Positions 1 to 8,484 of a stretch of DNA of 64,000 bases are shown here, in pieces. The position numbers and the translations under genes were made by a program. The stretch's first letter is position 1, and each line of letters opens with the position of its first letter. The DNA comes from Gilvimarinus sp. DA14 (GTDB lineage: Bacteria > Pseudomonadota > Gammaproteobacteria > Pseudomonadales > Cellvibrionaceae), in assembly GCF_024204685.1 (NCBI RefSeq), contig NZ_CP100350.1:2458501-2522500 (forward strand), read 5' to 3'. Under the pieces are notes generated by a model. The model made no database searches, was not told the DNA's origin, and saw only the letters and a program-made list of their open reading frames with translations.

Positions 1-170
1 AACTGGGCGCCGACAGCGTAGATCTCGCAGGCACAGTGCACCTTGTTTTTGCCTGGGCAATTATTGTTCTGGCATCTATACACGGCGCGGCGGCACTGCT
101 GCATCATTTTGTGCACCGCGATAAAACTTTAGTACGTATGTTAAAACCCACTGGGGCTCGTTCAAACTAG
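1..170 (+). CDS. Cytochrome b561 family protein, C-terminal end (partial)
   Basis: The window opens inside this reading frame; codons start at base 3 and it ends at TAG 168-170. About 55 residues remain, with a hydrophobic helix and a cluster of histidines after it (HGAAALLHHFVHRDKTL). That tail is typical of the last transmembrane helix of small cytochrome b561 proteins (YceJ/CybB type), which carry two b haems and move electrons in the inner membrane. The following gene is yceI, the usual partner of yceJ. The family call rests on a short fragment plus that pairing. Confidence 0.75.
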   Translation, partial: LGADSVDLAGTVHLVFAWAIIVLASIHGAAALLHHFVHRDKTLVRMLKPTGARSN

Positions 171-192
171 CAAGCCCATCAAGGAGATAGAT

Positions 193-795
193 ATGCAAGC
201 GATTAAAACTCTGAGCAAAACCTTTGCCGCCGCTGCGGTATTAACTGGCGCGAGCTTAACCGCAAGCCAAGCTCTGGCAGACGAGTATGTCATTGACACC
301 AAAGGCGCCCACGCCGCCATCAACTTTAAAATTAAGCATTTGGGTTACAGCTGGTTAACCGGCCGCTTCAACACATTTAGCGGTGACTTCAGCTACGACC
401 CCGCCGATGTTGCCGCCAGTAAAATATCGGTTACCATCGACACCACCAGCATCGACAGTAACCACGCCGAGCGCGACAAACACCTGCGCGGCGGCGACTT
501 TTTAGAAGTGAGCAAATACCCGGAAGCCAAATTTGTCAGTAAAAGCATTACCGACATTGACGATGACGGCGAAGAGTTCGACGTAGTGGGCGACTTAACC
601 CTGCACGGGGTGACCAAAGAAATCACCATTGAAGTCGAAAAAGTCGGTGAAGGTAAAGACCCCTGGGGCGGCTACCGCGTCGGCTTTGAAGGCGAAACCA
701 CCATTATGCTGAAAGACTTTGGTATCGACTATGACCTGGGCCCGGCCTCACGCTCGGTTGAGCTGGAACTGCATGTGGAAGGTATTAAGCAGTAG
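193..795 (+). CDS. yceI: YceI family periplasmic protein
   Basis: The product has 200 residues: a signal peptide (about 1-29, cut after SQALA) followed by one YceI domain, a lipocalin-like barrel that binds isoprenoid-type lipids in characterised members. Family landmarks visible are the start of the mature chain (YVIDTKGAHAAINFKIKHLG), the HAERDKHLRGGDFL segment and the D-LTLHGVTKEI strand. A strong ribosome site (AAGGAG, 181-186) precedes the ATG. The gene lies 22 bases after the cytochrome b561 frame, the common yceJ-yceI operon. A terminator follows. The exact ligand is unknown. Confidence 0.93.
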   Translation: MQAIKTLSKTFAAAAVLTGASLTASQALADEYVIDTKGAHAAINFKIKHLGYSWLTGRFNTFSGDFSYDPADVAASKISVTIDTTSIDSNHAERDKHLRGGDFLEVSKYPEAKFVSKSITDIDDDGEEFDVVGDLTLHGVTKEITIEVEKVGEGKDPWGGYRVGFEGETTIMLKDFGIDYDLGPASRSVELELHVEGIKQ

Positions 796-840
796 GTTAG
801 AGAGTCTGACGTCGGATGTCTGAGGTCAGATGCGGCTGTA

Positions 841-865
841 CGGTGAACGGTGAACGGTGAACGGT
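841..865 (+). repeat. Heptanucleotide tandem repeat (CGGTGAA)n
   Basis: Three exact tandem copies of CGGTGAA (841-861) and a partial fourth lie between the yceI stop and its terminator. Just upstream (about 803-830) there is a second degenerate series of 7-base units of the type GTCTGAC, GTCGGAT, GTCTGAG, GTCAGAT. Another 7-base repeat of different sequence sits at 35757-35805. Confidence 0.8.
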
Positions 866-880
866 TCAGCTTAAAACTCA

Positions 881-905
881 GCCAGCCTTCGGGCTGGCTT
901 TTTTG
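881..905 (+). terminator. Rho-independent terminator after yceI
   Basis: GCCAGCC (881-887) pairs with GGCTGGC (892-898) around a TTCG loop, followed by a run of seven T. Confidence 0.9.
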
Positions 906-1221
906 TGTCCGCTGTAGACAATAGCGCCATAATGTTAAATATCCCACCCCGCTTTCTTGCGCCTACTCCGAGCGTCTTCTACTATACTCCCGCAAGGCTT
1001 ATGTTGACACGACTGCGCCAGGGACCCACGCAATTCATCTCAGAAACAATATCCCCCCGAGGGATTTCCCTTCGCGTCATAGACTGACGACCCATTCCAA
1101 AACCTTGCCATAGGTAGCACAGCCGTTTGTTTACCCAAAGACAGCTTGAAACTAAAGCCATTTATAAATCGATGCGATTTTATTAGGTGACGCTCTAAAC
1201 AGACCAGTAGGAAGGAACTCT
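906..1221. other. Intergenic region, no gene seen
   Basis: A TTGACA hexamer occurs at 1004-1009 without a convincing -10 element at the right distance. The only open frame (905-1087) has no ribosome site and no protein-like composition. The region probably carries the promoter of the DUF1254-sulfatase operon. Confidence 0.4.
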
Positions 1222-2295
1222 ATGATCTCTTTAATCTCGCTGCGAATTAACCCTCGCATTATTGCCACCTCCATACTCACCGCCGCACTGACCTTGCCCT
1301 TAACTTTGCAGGCCAATGACACAGTCCCCGTCACCGATGAAAACTTTGCCTACGCCATGACTGACTTGGCGATGCAGAAAGAGTTTGTACAGGGCGCCGA
1401 CAACGCCTGGAACCACCATCGCAAACCCATGCCGCTGGACGAGCAGCCCGCCCCGCTGATGAACCGCGACACTCTGTACTCGTTTGCCATTCTCGACGGC
1501 CGTGGCGATGTGGCCATCACCCTGCCGGAAAACGATGGTCGCTATATGTCGCTGCACGTTATGAACCACGACCATGTCACCAACCGTGTGCTCTACGGCC
1601 CCGGCCGCTATGTGCTGCCGGCCGACGAGACCTCCAACTTTTACTACGCCAATGTGCGTATGCAACTGGACGCCAGCGACCCGGCCGATGTGGCCAAGGT
1701 CAACGGCTACCAGGATCAACTCAAAGTCGAACATTTAAGCGGCTACCAACCCGAATCCTTCCAGGTAACCAACTGGAACATGGAAGACTTTACGAAGGTG
1801 CGCAATAAGTATGTAGAAATTGCGCAGAAGGAAGGTGTTCTCGGCACCATGGGCACGGTGGAGCACCCGGTATCACTGGAAGATCGCAATCGCGGCGTCT
1901 CCATTGCCACGGGACTGCTGCCCGATAAAGACGCGGTTTATTTTACCGAAAAACACGAAGTGGAGATGGGCAAAGTCTATAAAGCCACCTTTAAGGTGCC
2001 GGAAATGGCCAACCCCGATCTCGGCTTTTTCTCCATCACCATTTACGGTGAAGACCAGCACCTGAAAACCGACCAGGGTTCTATCATCAACAACAAAACC
2101 ATTGAGCTGAACCCCGACGGCAAAACCTTTGATGTGTGGTTTGTCCCCGAAAGTGAATTTGGCAAAGGCACGTACAAAAACGAATTTATTATTCCCACTG
2201 CACCTTTTTGGACTTGCTTCCGGGTTTATATGCCGGGCGGCCAGGTGCAAGAGGGTAAGTACCCGCTTCCCGAGTTGATCGAGCAAGCGCACTAA
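1222..2295 (+). CDS. DUF1254/DUF1214 domain secreted protein
   Basis: This 357-residue protein has an N-terminal signal peptide (about 1-29). A DUF1254-type region follows (about 40-170, with MNRDTLYSFAILDGRGDVAITLP and GRYMSLHVMNHDHV). The C-terminal half is DUF1214-like (FFSITIYGEDQHL, NPDGKTFDVWFVP, PFWTCFRVYMPGG near the end). The family is widespread, often exported, and has no established biochemical function. The ATG is preceded by GGAAGGA. The arylsulfatase gene starts 60 bases downstream on the same strand, so the two are probably co-transcribed; a joint role in handling a sulfated or esterified substrate is only a guess. Confidence 0.85.
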   Translation: MISLISLRINPRIIATSILTAALTLPLTLQANDTVPVTDENFAYAMTDLAMQKEFVQGADNAWNHHRKPMPLDEQPAPLMNRDTLYSFAILDGRGDVAITLPENDGRYMSLHVMNHDHVTNRVLYGPGRYVLPADETSNFYYANVRMQLDASDPADVAKVNGYQDQLKVEHLSGYQPESFQVTNWNMEDFTKVRNKYVEIAQKEGVLGTMGTVEHPVSLEDRNRGVSIATGLLPDKDAVYFTEKHEVEMGKVYKATFKVPEMANPDLGFFSITIYGEDQHLKTDQGSIINNKTIELNPDGKTFDVWFVPESEFGKGTYKNEFIIPTAPFWTCFRVYMPGGQVQEGKYPLPELIEQAH

Positions 2296-2355
2296 GTCGC
2301 TCTTGGTTCTACCACCCGGAAAATTGAATGGATTAACGTAAAAGGGGATTTCATT

Positions 2356-4725
2356 ATGAAAATACGTCACTTATCTAAAATCAGCCTAGCGCTGCTCACG
2401 GGCCTGATGTCCGTCGACGCGCTGGCAGAGGAAGAGCGCGCCGGGGTAACCGCGCCGCAATTATCTTTGCCCTATTCAGAGCAAAAATACCGGGGCGATA
2501 TCGGCACCACCTACCTGAACTCAGACCCGGCCCAGTTTCCTAAACAAGTCGCCGCGCCAGAAGGTGCCCCCAATGTTCTGGTAGTGCTATTAGATGACGT
2601 GGGCTTTGGTCAGTTTTCGGTTTCCGGGGGCGGCGTGCCCGCACCCAGTATGGAAGAGCTGGCCGAAAAAGGCTTCTTTTTCAACCGCTTTCACACCACT
2701 GCCGTATGTACCTCTACCCGCGCCGCGTTGTTGACCGGACGCAATCATCACGTGTCAGGCAGCGGTAACATTACCGAGGTAGCCACGGGTTACGATGGCT
2801 ATACCGGTATTATTCCCAAGGATACCGCCACCTTCGCCGAGATCATGCGCCTAAACGGCTATATCACTTCGTGGATTGGTAAAAACCACAACACCCCCAC
2901 CTACGAAACCAGTGAAATGGGGCCTTTCGATCACTGGCCTAACAACCTGGGCTTTGATTATTTTTACGGCTTTATGGCCGGCGATACCAACCAGGTACGC
3001 CCCTGGCTGTATGAAAACCAAACCCCGGTGGGGCATCAAACCGATGACGATTACTACTTAAGCGTCGACCTTGCCGACAAGTCGATTGAGTGGCTGCAAC
3101 AGGCCGAGGCTATTCAACCCAACAAACCCTGGATGATGTACCTGGCCCCAGCGGCGACTCACTCGCCCCACCAAGCGCCCCGTGAACTGATTGAAAAGCA
3201 CAAGGGTCGTTTTGACGGCGGCTGGGACAAATACCGTGAAGAGACGTTTGCGCGGCAGAAAAAAATGGGCATCATTCCCAAAAACACCCAGCTGACCGAA
3301 CGCCCCGACAGCTTGCCCGCCTGGGACAGCTTAAACGCCGACGAGCAAAGACTGGCCGCCCGCATGATGGAAGTGTTTGCCGCCTATGGCGAGCATGTCG
3401 ACCAAGAGGTGGGCCGCGTATTGGATTTTGTTGAGTCCATGCCGGATTCCGACAACACTTTGATTGTCTACATTATTGGTGACAATGGCGCCTCTTCGGA
3501 AGGCGGTATCCCCGGTACCCTGAACGAAAACGCATTTTTCAATGGCGTGCAAATGCAGACCGAAGACATGATGCCCTACATCGATGAAATCGGCACCGAG
3601 AAACACTTTAACCACTTCCCTGCCGCCTGGGCCCATGCAGTGGATACCCCGTTCAAGTGGGTGAAGCAGGTAGCCAGTCACCTGGGCGGTACCCGCAACG
3701 GCATGATTGTCAGCTGGCCGGAAAAATTCGACGACGGCGGTGAAGTGCGCAGCCAATTCACCCATGTGATTGATGTGGCCGCCACCATTCTCGATGCCGC
3801 CGGTATCGAAGAGCCTCGCAGTGTAAACGGTATTGCGCAAAAACCCATTCAAGGGCGCAGCTTCTTAAGTGTGTTGGAAGACGAGGATGCCGAAGAGATT
3901 CGCACCAGTCAGTACTTTGAAATGTTCGTTAACCGCGGCATGTACAAAGACGGCTGGTGGGCCGGTTCACGCTCGTTCGATCCCTGGAACCCGATCCGCA
4001 ACCAGTTCAATCCTCTTGAGGCCGAGTGGGAACTCTACAATCTGGACGAAGATTTCTCTCAGGCCAACAACCTGGCGGACGAAAACCCCGAAAAACTCGA
4101 TGAGATGATCAAACTCTGGTGGGCCACTGCTGCCTCCAATCAGGTTCTGCCGCTGGACTGGCGCGGTTCGGAACGCTTTAGCGCCGAGCTGATGGGCAAA
4201 CCCAATCTGGCCGCCGGTCGTTCCGAATTTGTTTATCCCAAACCTTTAGTTGGGCTACCTGAAGCATCAGCGCCTGATCTTAAAGGCAAGTCATTTACCA
4301 TTACCGCCGAGGTCTCAATTAAAGATAATGCCAGCGGCATGATCTTTACCCAGGGCGGCAACACCGGCGGCTGGGGCTTTTACATGCTCAACGGCAAGCT
4401 TGCGGCAACTCACAATTACATTGATATCGCCCGCTACACTGCCACGAGCGACGAGCCCATTTCTGCCGGTGATCACAAACTGATGCTGAAGTTTGAATAC
4501 GACGGCAAAAAAGGTGAAGTGGGTAAAGGCGGTTTCTTGACCCTCTTCGTCGATGGTAAAAGAGTCGCCACGGCCGAGGTAAAGAAGACGGCACCCATGA
4601 AATACTCACTGTCGGAAAACCAGGACATTGGTACCGACACGGGCACTCCGGTTACCTACGACTACCGCACACCGTTTGATTTTGAAGGTGAGCTGAAAGA
4701 GGTTGTGGTGAAACTGGACAGCTGA
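2356..4725 (+). CDS. Arylsulfatase-type sulfatase with C-terminal jelly-roll domain
   Basis: This 789-residue exported protein has a signal peptide (about 1-24). The sulfatase domain (about 65-590) begins with LVVLLDDVGFG, whose paired Asp bind calcium. The active-site segment reads CTSTRAALLTGR (residues about 117-128), so the Cys that would become formylglycine is present but the usual Pro/Ala two residues later is Ser. A second metal-binding stretch, YIIGDNGASSEGG, is also present. Residues about 635-789 form a lectin-like beta-sandwich, a known tail of large arylsulfatases. The start has AAGGGGA 8 bases upstream. The substrate is not predictable; sulfated algal glycans or aryl sulfates are plausible. 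A terminator follows. Confidence 0.9.
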   Translation: MKIRHLSKISLALLTGLMSVDALAEEERAGVTAPQLSLPYSEQKYRGDIGTTYLNSDPAQFPKQVAAPEGAPNVLVVLLDDVGFGQFSVSGGGVPAPSMEELAEKGFFFNRFHTTAVCTSTRAALLTGRNHHVSGSGNITEVATGYDGYTGIIPKDTATFAEIMRLNGYITSWIGKNHNTPTYETSEMGPFDHWPNNLGFDYFYGFMAGDTNQVRPWLYENQTPVGHQTDDDYYLSVDLADKSIEWLQQAEAIQPNKPWMMYLAPAATHSPHQAPRELIEKHKGRFDGGWDKYREETFARQKKMGIIPKNTQLTERPDSLPAWDSLNADEQRLAARMMEVFAAYGEHVDQEVGRVLDFVESMPDSDNTLIVYIIGDNGASSEGGIPGTLNENAFFNGVQMQTEDMMPYIDEIGTEKHFNHFPAAWAHAVDTPFKWVKQVASHLGGTRNGMIVSWPEKFDDGGEVRSQFTHVIDVAATILDAAGIEEPRSVNGIAQKPIQGRSFLSVLEDEDAEEIRTSQYFEMFVNRGMYKDGWWAGSRSFDPWNPIRNQFNPLEAEWELYNLDEDFSQANNLADENPEKLDEMIKLWWATAASNQVLPLDWRGSERFSAELMGKPNLAAGRSEFVYPKPLVGLPEASAPDLKGKSFTITAEVSIKDNASGMIFTQGGNTGGWGFYMLNGKLAATHNYIDIARYTATSDEPISAGDHKLMLKFEYDGKKGEVGKGGFLTLFVDGKRVATAEVKKTAPMKYSLSENQDIGTDTGTPVTYDYRTPFDFEGELKEVVVKLDS

Positions 4726-4742
4726 TAACTGTTTGCCCATTA

Positions 4743-4768
4743 AGCCAGCCTGCGGGCTGGCTTTTGGT
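4743..4768 (+). terminator. Rho-independent terminator after the sulfatase gene
   Basis: AGCCAGCC (4743-4750) and GGCTGGCT (4755-4762) form an 8-base stem around TGCG, followed by a short T run. Confidence 0.85.
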
Positions 4769-4787
4769 ATCCGTGAAAACAAATATT

Positions 4788-5837
4788 TTATTTAGTCTCA
4801 GGCTTTGGCAAAAGCTTGCGCTTTAACCACACCTGCGCAGGCTTTTCTACCCAGCGCCAAATCAGCCACGAGACCAGCAACATAAACGCCAGCACTCCGG
4901 CTATCAGAACCCAAGCTGGCACATAGGTATGCCAGGCGTTAAACATCATAAACCCAACGTTTTCGTGCAATAAATATAAAGGGTAGGTGAGCACACCCAG
5001 GTAATAAAACCGTGGGTCGCGCAGCAGACCGTTTTTACGTAAAGCCACCAGCGCTAAAAATGCGTAAAACAGTAAGGTGGCGCCAGCGACAATCCAGGCT
5101 TTAAATTCTACCTGATAAAAGTCCGTTAAAATCTGCGCAAACACCTGGTTCTGGCGCACACAAAAAATAATGCTGAGCAGTACCAGTAAGCCATAGCCCC
5201 AGTTAAAACCGTGTAGTCGAATTAAATAGAGTACGCAGCCGCAGGCAAAGTAGCCCGCCCAATGCGGAAAGCCCGCAACAAAGGTTGCTACGCTTGTCGC
5301 CAGCGAAGTGCTCAAGCCAACAATAGACCCCGCTAACACCACGCCACAAAACCAGGGTAAAAAGCGAATCCAACGCAGCCAGACCATAATCAGCACCAGC
5401 GCGTAGAATTTAAGCTCCATCCACAGCGTCCAGTAAACCCCATCCACCAAAGGGACATCCAGCCCACTTTGCAGCATAGTCAGGTTAATGAGCACATCGG
5501 TCCAGGGTAGCTGAAACGCCTCTTGGGAAAACATCACCGCCGCTCCAGCGGTTAGCAAAACGCACAGCCAATAAGCTGGGTAAAGTCGGATAAAGCGCGA
5601 CAAAACAAACTTGCGCGGTTCTCCATCCTTGGCGCTGAGCAAAATGACAAAGCCGCTGATAATAAAAAAGAAGTTAATACCCAAGTACATATAGCGGCTG
5701 TACTCGCCAAAGCATTCGGTGCGTGGCTGCGGGGCAAAGTCGAGCATCCAGCCCACAAAGGTGTAGTGGAATAACACCACTAAAACAGCCGAAATAAGAC
5801 GCAGCAAGTCTATTTCGTAAAATCGGTTACCTTGCAT
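4788..5837 (-). CDS. Acyltransferase 3 family membrane protein
   Basis: This is a 349-residue polytopic membrane protein with about ten hydrophobic helices. It starts with YEIDLLRLISAVLVVLFHY, in which the His in helix 1 is the conserved catalytic residue of the acyltransferase-3 family, and carries the RFIRLYPAYW motif after helix 3. Such proteins transfer acetyl or other acyl groups to sugars, peptidoglycan or lipids at the inner membrane. It stands alone, converging on the sulfatase gene and divergent from the MOSC gene, so no substrate can be inferred from context. Confidence 0.9.
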   Translation of the reverse strand: MQGNRFYEIDLLRLISAVLVVLFHYTFVGWMLDFAPQPRTECFGEYSRYMYLGINFFFIISGFVILLSAKDGEPRKFVLSRFIRLYPAYWLCVLLTAGAAVMFSQEAFQLPWTDVLINLTMLQSGLDVPLVDGVYWTLWMELKFYALVLIMVWLRWIRFLPWFCGVVLAGSIVGLSTSLATSVATFVAGFPHWAGYFACGCVLYLIRLHGFNWGYGLLVLLSIIFCVRQNQVFAQILTDFYQVEFKAWIVAGATLLFYAFLALVALRKNGLLRDPRFYYLGVLTYPLYLLHENVGFMMFNAWHTYVPAWVLIAGVLAFMLLVSWLIWRWVEKPAQVWLKRKLLPKPETK

Positions 5838-6031
5838 TTATTGTTCTCCAAAAGACGCGCAAAGGCAAAGTGTAGAGATACTTATCCCGGCCAGATAGTT
5901 AATATCAGTAAAACAGCGTTAATTTTGTAACTTTATATTTCTACATCGCCTGGAGCCTAGGTAAATCGACGTATAGACAGCAACTTTCCCTGTACCTATG
6001 CTCCTTCCATGTATCTGGCAACGAGACCGCT

Positions 6032-6883
6032 ATGAGAATCGGCACCATACAGTCCATTTGGCGTTATCCCGTAAAAGGTATGGCCGGTGAATCAGTATCC
6101 CAGTGCCGGCTTGATGCCACCGGCCTGCAAGGTGACCGGCAGTGGGCGGTGCAAGATATCAAGCGCCGAGAGATCCAAAGCTGCAAGTTTCGCCCCGAGC
6201 TACTGCGCTGTCGCGCGCAGACTGACGTGAACGGTGAAATCAATATTACCTTTCCCAGCGGCGAAGTTTTAACGTGTGACGACCCACAAACGAGCCAGCT
6301 TATTTCCCAACTGGTTGGTTACGACAGCCAGCTGCAAGCGCTTCGCCCGGCGGCCGATAGAGACTTTTATCGCCGTTTTAAAAAAGACGATCACACTTGG
6401 CTGAAAGAGTTAAAATCCACCTTCGAGCGCGAAGACGGTGAGCCACTGCCAGATCTCGATAACCTGCCGCCAACCATGCAGGAGTTTGTCTCCTTACTCG
6501 GTACATTCTTTTTAGTCTCGCCTTTTCACTTGCTCACCACCGCCAGCTTGAATCATATGGCCTCTCTCAACCCAAACGCCGATTGGCACATCGAGCGCTT
6601 TCGCCCCAACCTTGTTGTGGCGACAGAAGCGGGAATAGAAGGCTTAGCCGAACAAAACTGGGTTGGTCATAAGGTGCAGATTGGCGCGTGCACCATCGAA
6701 TGCAACGCCGAGGCGCCTCGCTGCGGCGCAGTGATAAGACAACAGAGCGAGCTGGAAGCGGACAGCCAAGTGCTGCGCAGTATTGTGCGCGATGCTAATC
6801 AAAACCTTGGTGTTTACGGTGAGATCATTAAACCCGGCCACATTCGTTGCGGCGATACTGTCACTCTACTGGAAAAATCATAA
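6032..6883 (+). CDS. MOSC domain protein (N-terminal beta-barrel plus MOSC)
   Basis: The protein has 283 residues. The N-terminal MOSC_N beta-barrel (about 1-110) opens with IGTIQSIWRYPVKGMAGES and GLQGDRQWAV. The C-terminal MOSC domain (about 125-280) has the RFRPNLVV segment and the CNAEAPRCGAV Cys motif. MOSC proteins bind the molybdenum cofactor or carry out sulfur/oxygen transfer with it (YcbX, mARC type). YcbX homologues detoxify N-hydroxylated bases, but no ferredoxin domain is fused here. The gene is monocistronic, with no strong ribosome site visible before the ATG. Confidence 0.88.
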   Translation: MRIGTIQSIWRYPVKGMAGESVSQCRLDATGLQGDRQWAVQDIKRREIQSCKFRPELLRCRAQTDVNGEINITFPSGEVLTCDDPQTSQLISQLVGYDSQLQALRPAADRDFYRRFKKDDHTWLKELKSTFEREDGEPLPDLDNLPPTMQEFVSLLGTFFLVSPFHLLTTASLNHMASLNPNADWHIERFRPNLVVATEAGIEGLAEQNWVGHKVQIGACTIECNAEAPRCGAVIRQQSELEADSQVLRSIVRDANQNLGVYGEIIKPGHIRCGDTVTLLEKS

Positions 6884-7267
6884 CCAGTTTCATCTGTATG
6901 TGGCATGCAGCGCCAACACTTTAATATAGTTTCTTCACTATTGCCGACCCTCCACCCTTAGCCTAGTATGTACCCAAGGCAAACGTTAGGACGACGACGC
7001 CAGGGAATTCGCTTCGCACAAAAAGTTCAAGTGTAAGCGAGAAACACCTCCATATGCGTAGTCCTACGTGTTCAGTAATCAACCTGGTTTTTGCAAACCC
7101 GGTCAGCGCCTCAAAGCAGGTAGCGACATGCACACCCTGGGCATTAATACTCAGCGCAGGCAATAATTCGCTCACCCCTATGACTACCGAAGGATTATGC
7201 AGTACGGGATCTTTGGTAATTGCGCAGTCGAATAATAGCTAACAGAATCAAGGAAAAGGGAACTTGG
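6884..7267. other. Intergenic region upstream of the collagen-like gene
   Basis: No convincing coding frame or RNA gene. The stretch 7090-7130 contains short pieces (GCAAACC, CAAAGC, GGTAGCG) that recall a cyclic-di-GMP riboswitch, but the spacing is wrong. The rest is presumably the promoter and leader of the collagen-like gene. Confidence 0.35.
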
Positions 7268-8113
7268 ATGAAGTTATCGACAATACTTTGCACACTCTCC
7301 GTGTCGCTATGGTCCGTGGCTGTAACAGCTCAAACAACCGTACCGAATATATTTGTTAACGGTACAGTCGCCGATGCTGACGAAGTCAACGAGAATTTCG
7401 AGGCTCTGGCCAATGCAATAGATGGCATTCCGACTGGGGTAAGCGGGCCTGCAGGGCCAGAGGGACCAGAAGGGCCGGAAGGACCGCAGGGACCAGAAGG
7501 ACCGCAGGGGCCAGAAGGTCCACAGGGGCCAGAAGGACCGCAGGGACCAGAAGGGCCGCAGGGAGCCGCTGGGGCAACAGGCGCCACTGGCCCAATTGGA
7601 CCACCTGGACCGACGGGGCCCGCAGGCCCGGCCGGAGCTGATGGAAGTGATGGAGCGCCCGGACCAACAGGACCAACAGGACCAACAGGACCAACAGGAC
7701 CCTCAAATGGTTATGCTGCACGCTTGTCAATCGATCCCAGCGCTACAGTAAGCCTGCAAACCACACCCACCGCCGTAGTAGCCGTTACCCTGCCGACCGG
7801 TGAATACATAGTCTCTGGAAAATCCACAGTGCGATATTTTGGCAATATTGACGATGAAGGCACGGTGGTTTGCTACCTCACACCAGAAGCTACAATCACT
7901 GGCACCGATGACATACTCGACTGGTCCCATCTGAAATTTACCTCTACAGGTACAGGCGCCGAACAGACCACAGTACCTGTAATGGCGGCAATCTCAATTA
8001 CCGCCGATACAACGATCACCTTAGGGTGTTTACAACAGGGCTCGACCGGATCTAGCCAGGCACTTTATGCCTACCTGACGGCGATAAGAGTGGGTGATCT
8101 TGATGTCCAGTAG
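7268..8113 (+). CDS. Secreted collagen-like (Gly-X-Y) repeat protein
   Basis: Translation is placed at ATG 7268, which has AAGGAAAAGGGA upstream and opens a signal peptide ([22 protein letters not shown]); an earlier in-frame ATG at 7220 lacks this. A short stalk ([21 protein letters not shown]) precedes 29 uninterrupted Gly-X-Y triplets (residues 60-146). They are mostly GPEGPQ, then GPP/GPA, then a run of GPT. The C-terminal domain (about 150-281) is a predicted beta-rich head, probably for trimerisation. Pro in X and the absence of Lys/Arg suggest a stable triple helix without hydroxylation. It overlaps the next small gene by a few bases. A surface fibre or matrix protein is likely. Confidence 0.85.
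   Translation: MKLSTILCTLSVSLWSVAVTAQTTVPNIFVNGTVADADEVNENFEALANAIDGIPTGVSGPAGPEGPEGPEGPQGPEGPQGPEGPQGPEGPQGPEGPQGAAGATGATGPIGPPGPTGPAGPAGADGSDGAPGPTGPTGPTGPTGPSNGYAARLSIDPSATVSLQTTPTAVVAVTLPTGEYIVSGKSTVRYFGNIDDEGTVVCYLTPEATITGTDDILDWSHLKFTSTGTGAEQTTVPVMAAISITADTTITLGCLQQGSTGSSQALYAYLTAIRVGDLDVQ
7468..7705 (+). repeat. In-gene tandem repeats encoding collagen triplets
   Basis: An 18-base unit (GGACCAGAAGGACCGCAG with synonymous changes) is repeated about five times at 7468-7563. A nearly exact 9-base unit (GGACCAACA) is repeated four times at about 7670-7702. Both units are multiples of nine, so length changes would keep the collagen frame. Confidence 0.85.
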
Positions 8114-8408
8114 TGTCAGCTCTGTGTTAACGAAAATACCGCCCATTCGGCGTTACTTCTGCTTCACCAAACGTCGTTTATGTGGCTTAAGGCTTTTACT
8201 AATAATTTCGCTAACTGTGCCTTTGCGCGTTAGTGCCGGCAACTGGGGCGAACCTTGGGGCGGGTTTCTATGGGGCCCAGAAGTTAGAGCGGCGATAAAG
8301 TCTTTGCCCATCGACAATCCCTTGATGCTGATCAGTGTCGCTGTTTTTCTTGTTTTAATCGGCCTGCGAAAAATTCGCAAAAATATGCCCGAGAAAAATA
8401 AACGGTAA
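8103..8408 (+). CDS. Small membrane protein with WG-rich segment and basic tail
   Basis: This short protein (101 residues from ATG 8103; a GTG at 8094 is also in frame) overlaps the end of the collagen-like gene. It has a hydrophobic stretch ([15 protein letters not shown]) that could be a signal peptide, then [14 protein letters not shown] second hydrophobic helix ([15 protein letters not shown]) follows, and the tail is strongly basic ([13 protein letters not shown]). The layout of short motif, transmembrane helix and basic cluster resembles C-terminal protein-sorting tags, although here it is a separate protein. I do not recognise the family. The overlap suggests coupled translation with the collagen-like protein. 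Confidence 0.55.
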   Translation: MSSSVSSVLTKIPPIRRYFCFTKRRLCGLRLLLIISLTVPLRVSAGNWGEPWGGFLWGPEVRAAIKSLPIDNPLMLISVAVFLVLIGLRKIRKNMPEKNKR

Positions 8409-8484
8409 GCCGTGGAACAGTGCGAGCCGTCTCTTACCTATTGCAAAAAACGAGACTTAATGGATTAATCAGGGAGTTAGCTCC

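Noticed and set aside
7054-7200. Possible cyclic-di-GMP riboswitch before the collagen-like gene
   Set aside because: Short pieces resemble the conserved blocks but the order and spacing do not allow the two-helix fold; a covariance search would decide.
7440-7705. Short regular repeats that could suggest a CRISPR array
   Set aside because: The repeats have no spacers and are an in-frame run of Gly-X-Y codons inside a protein with a signal peptide.
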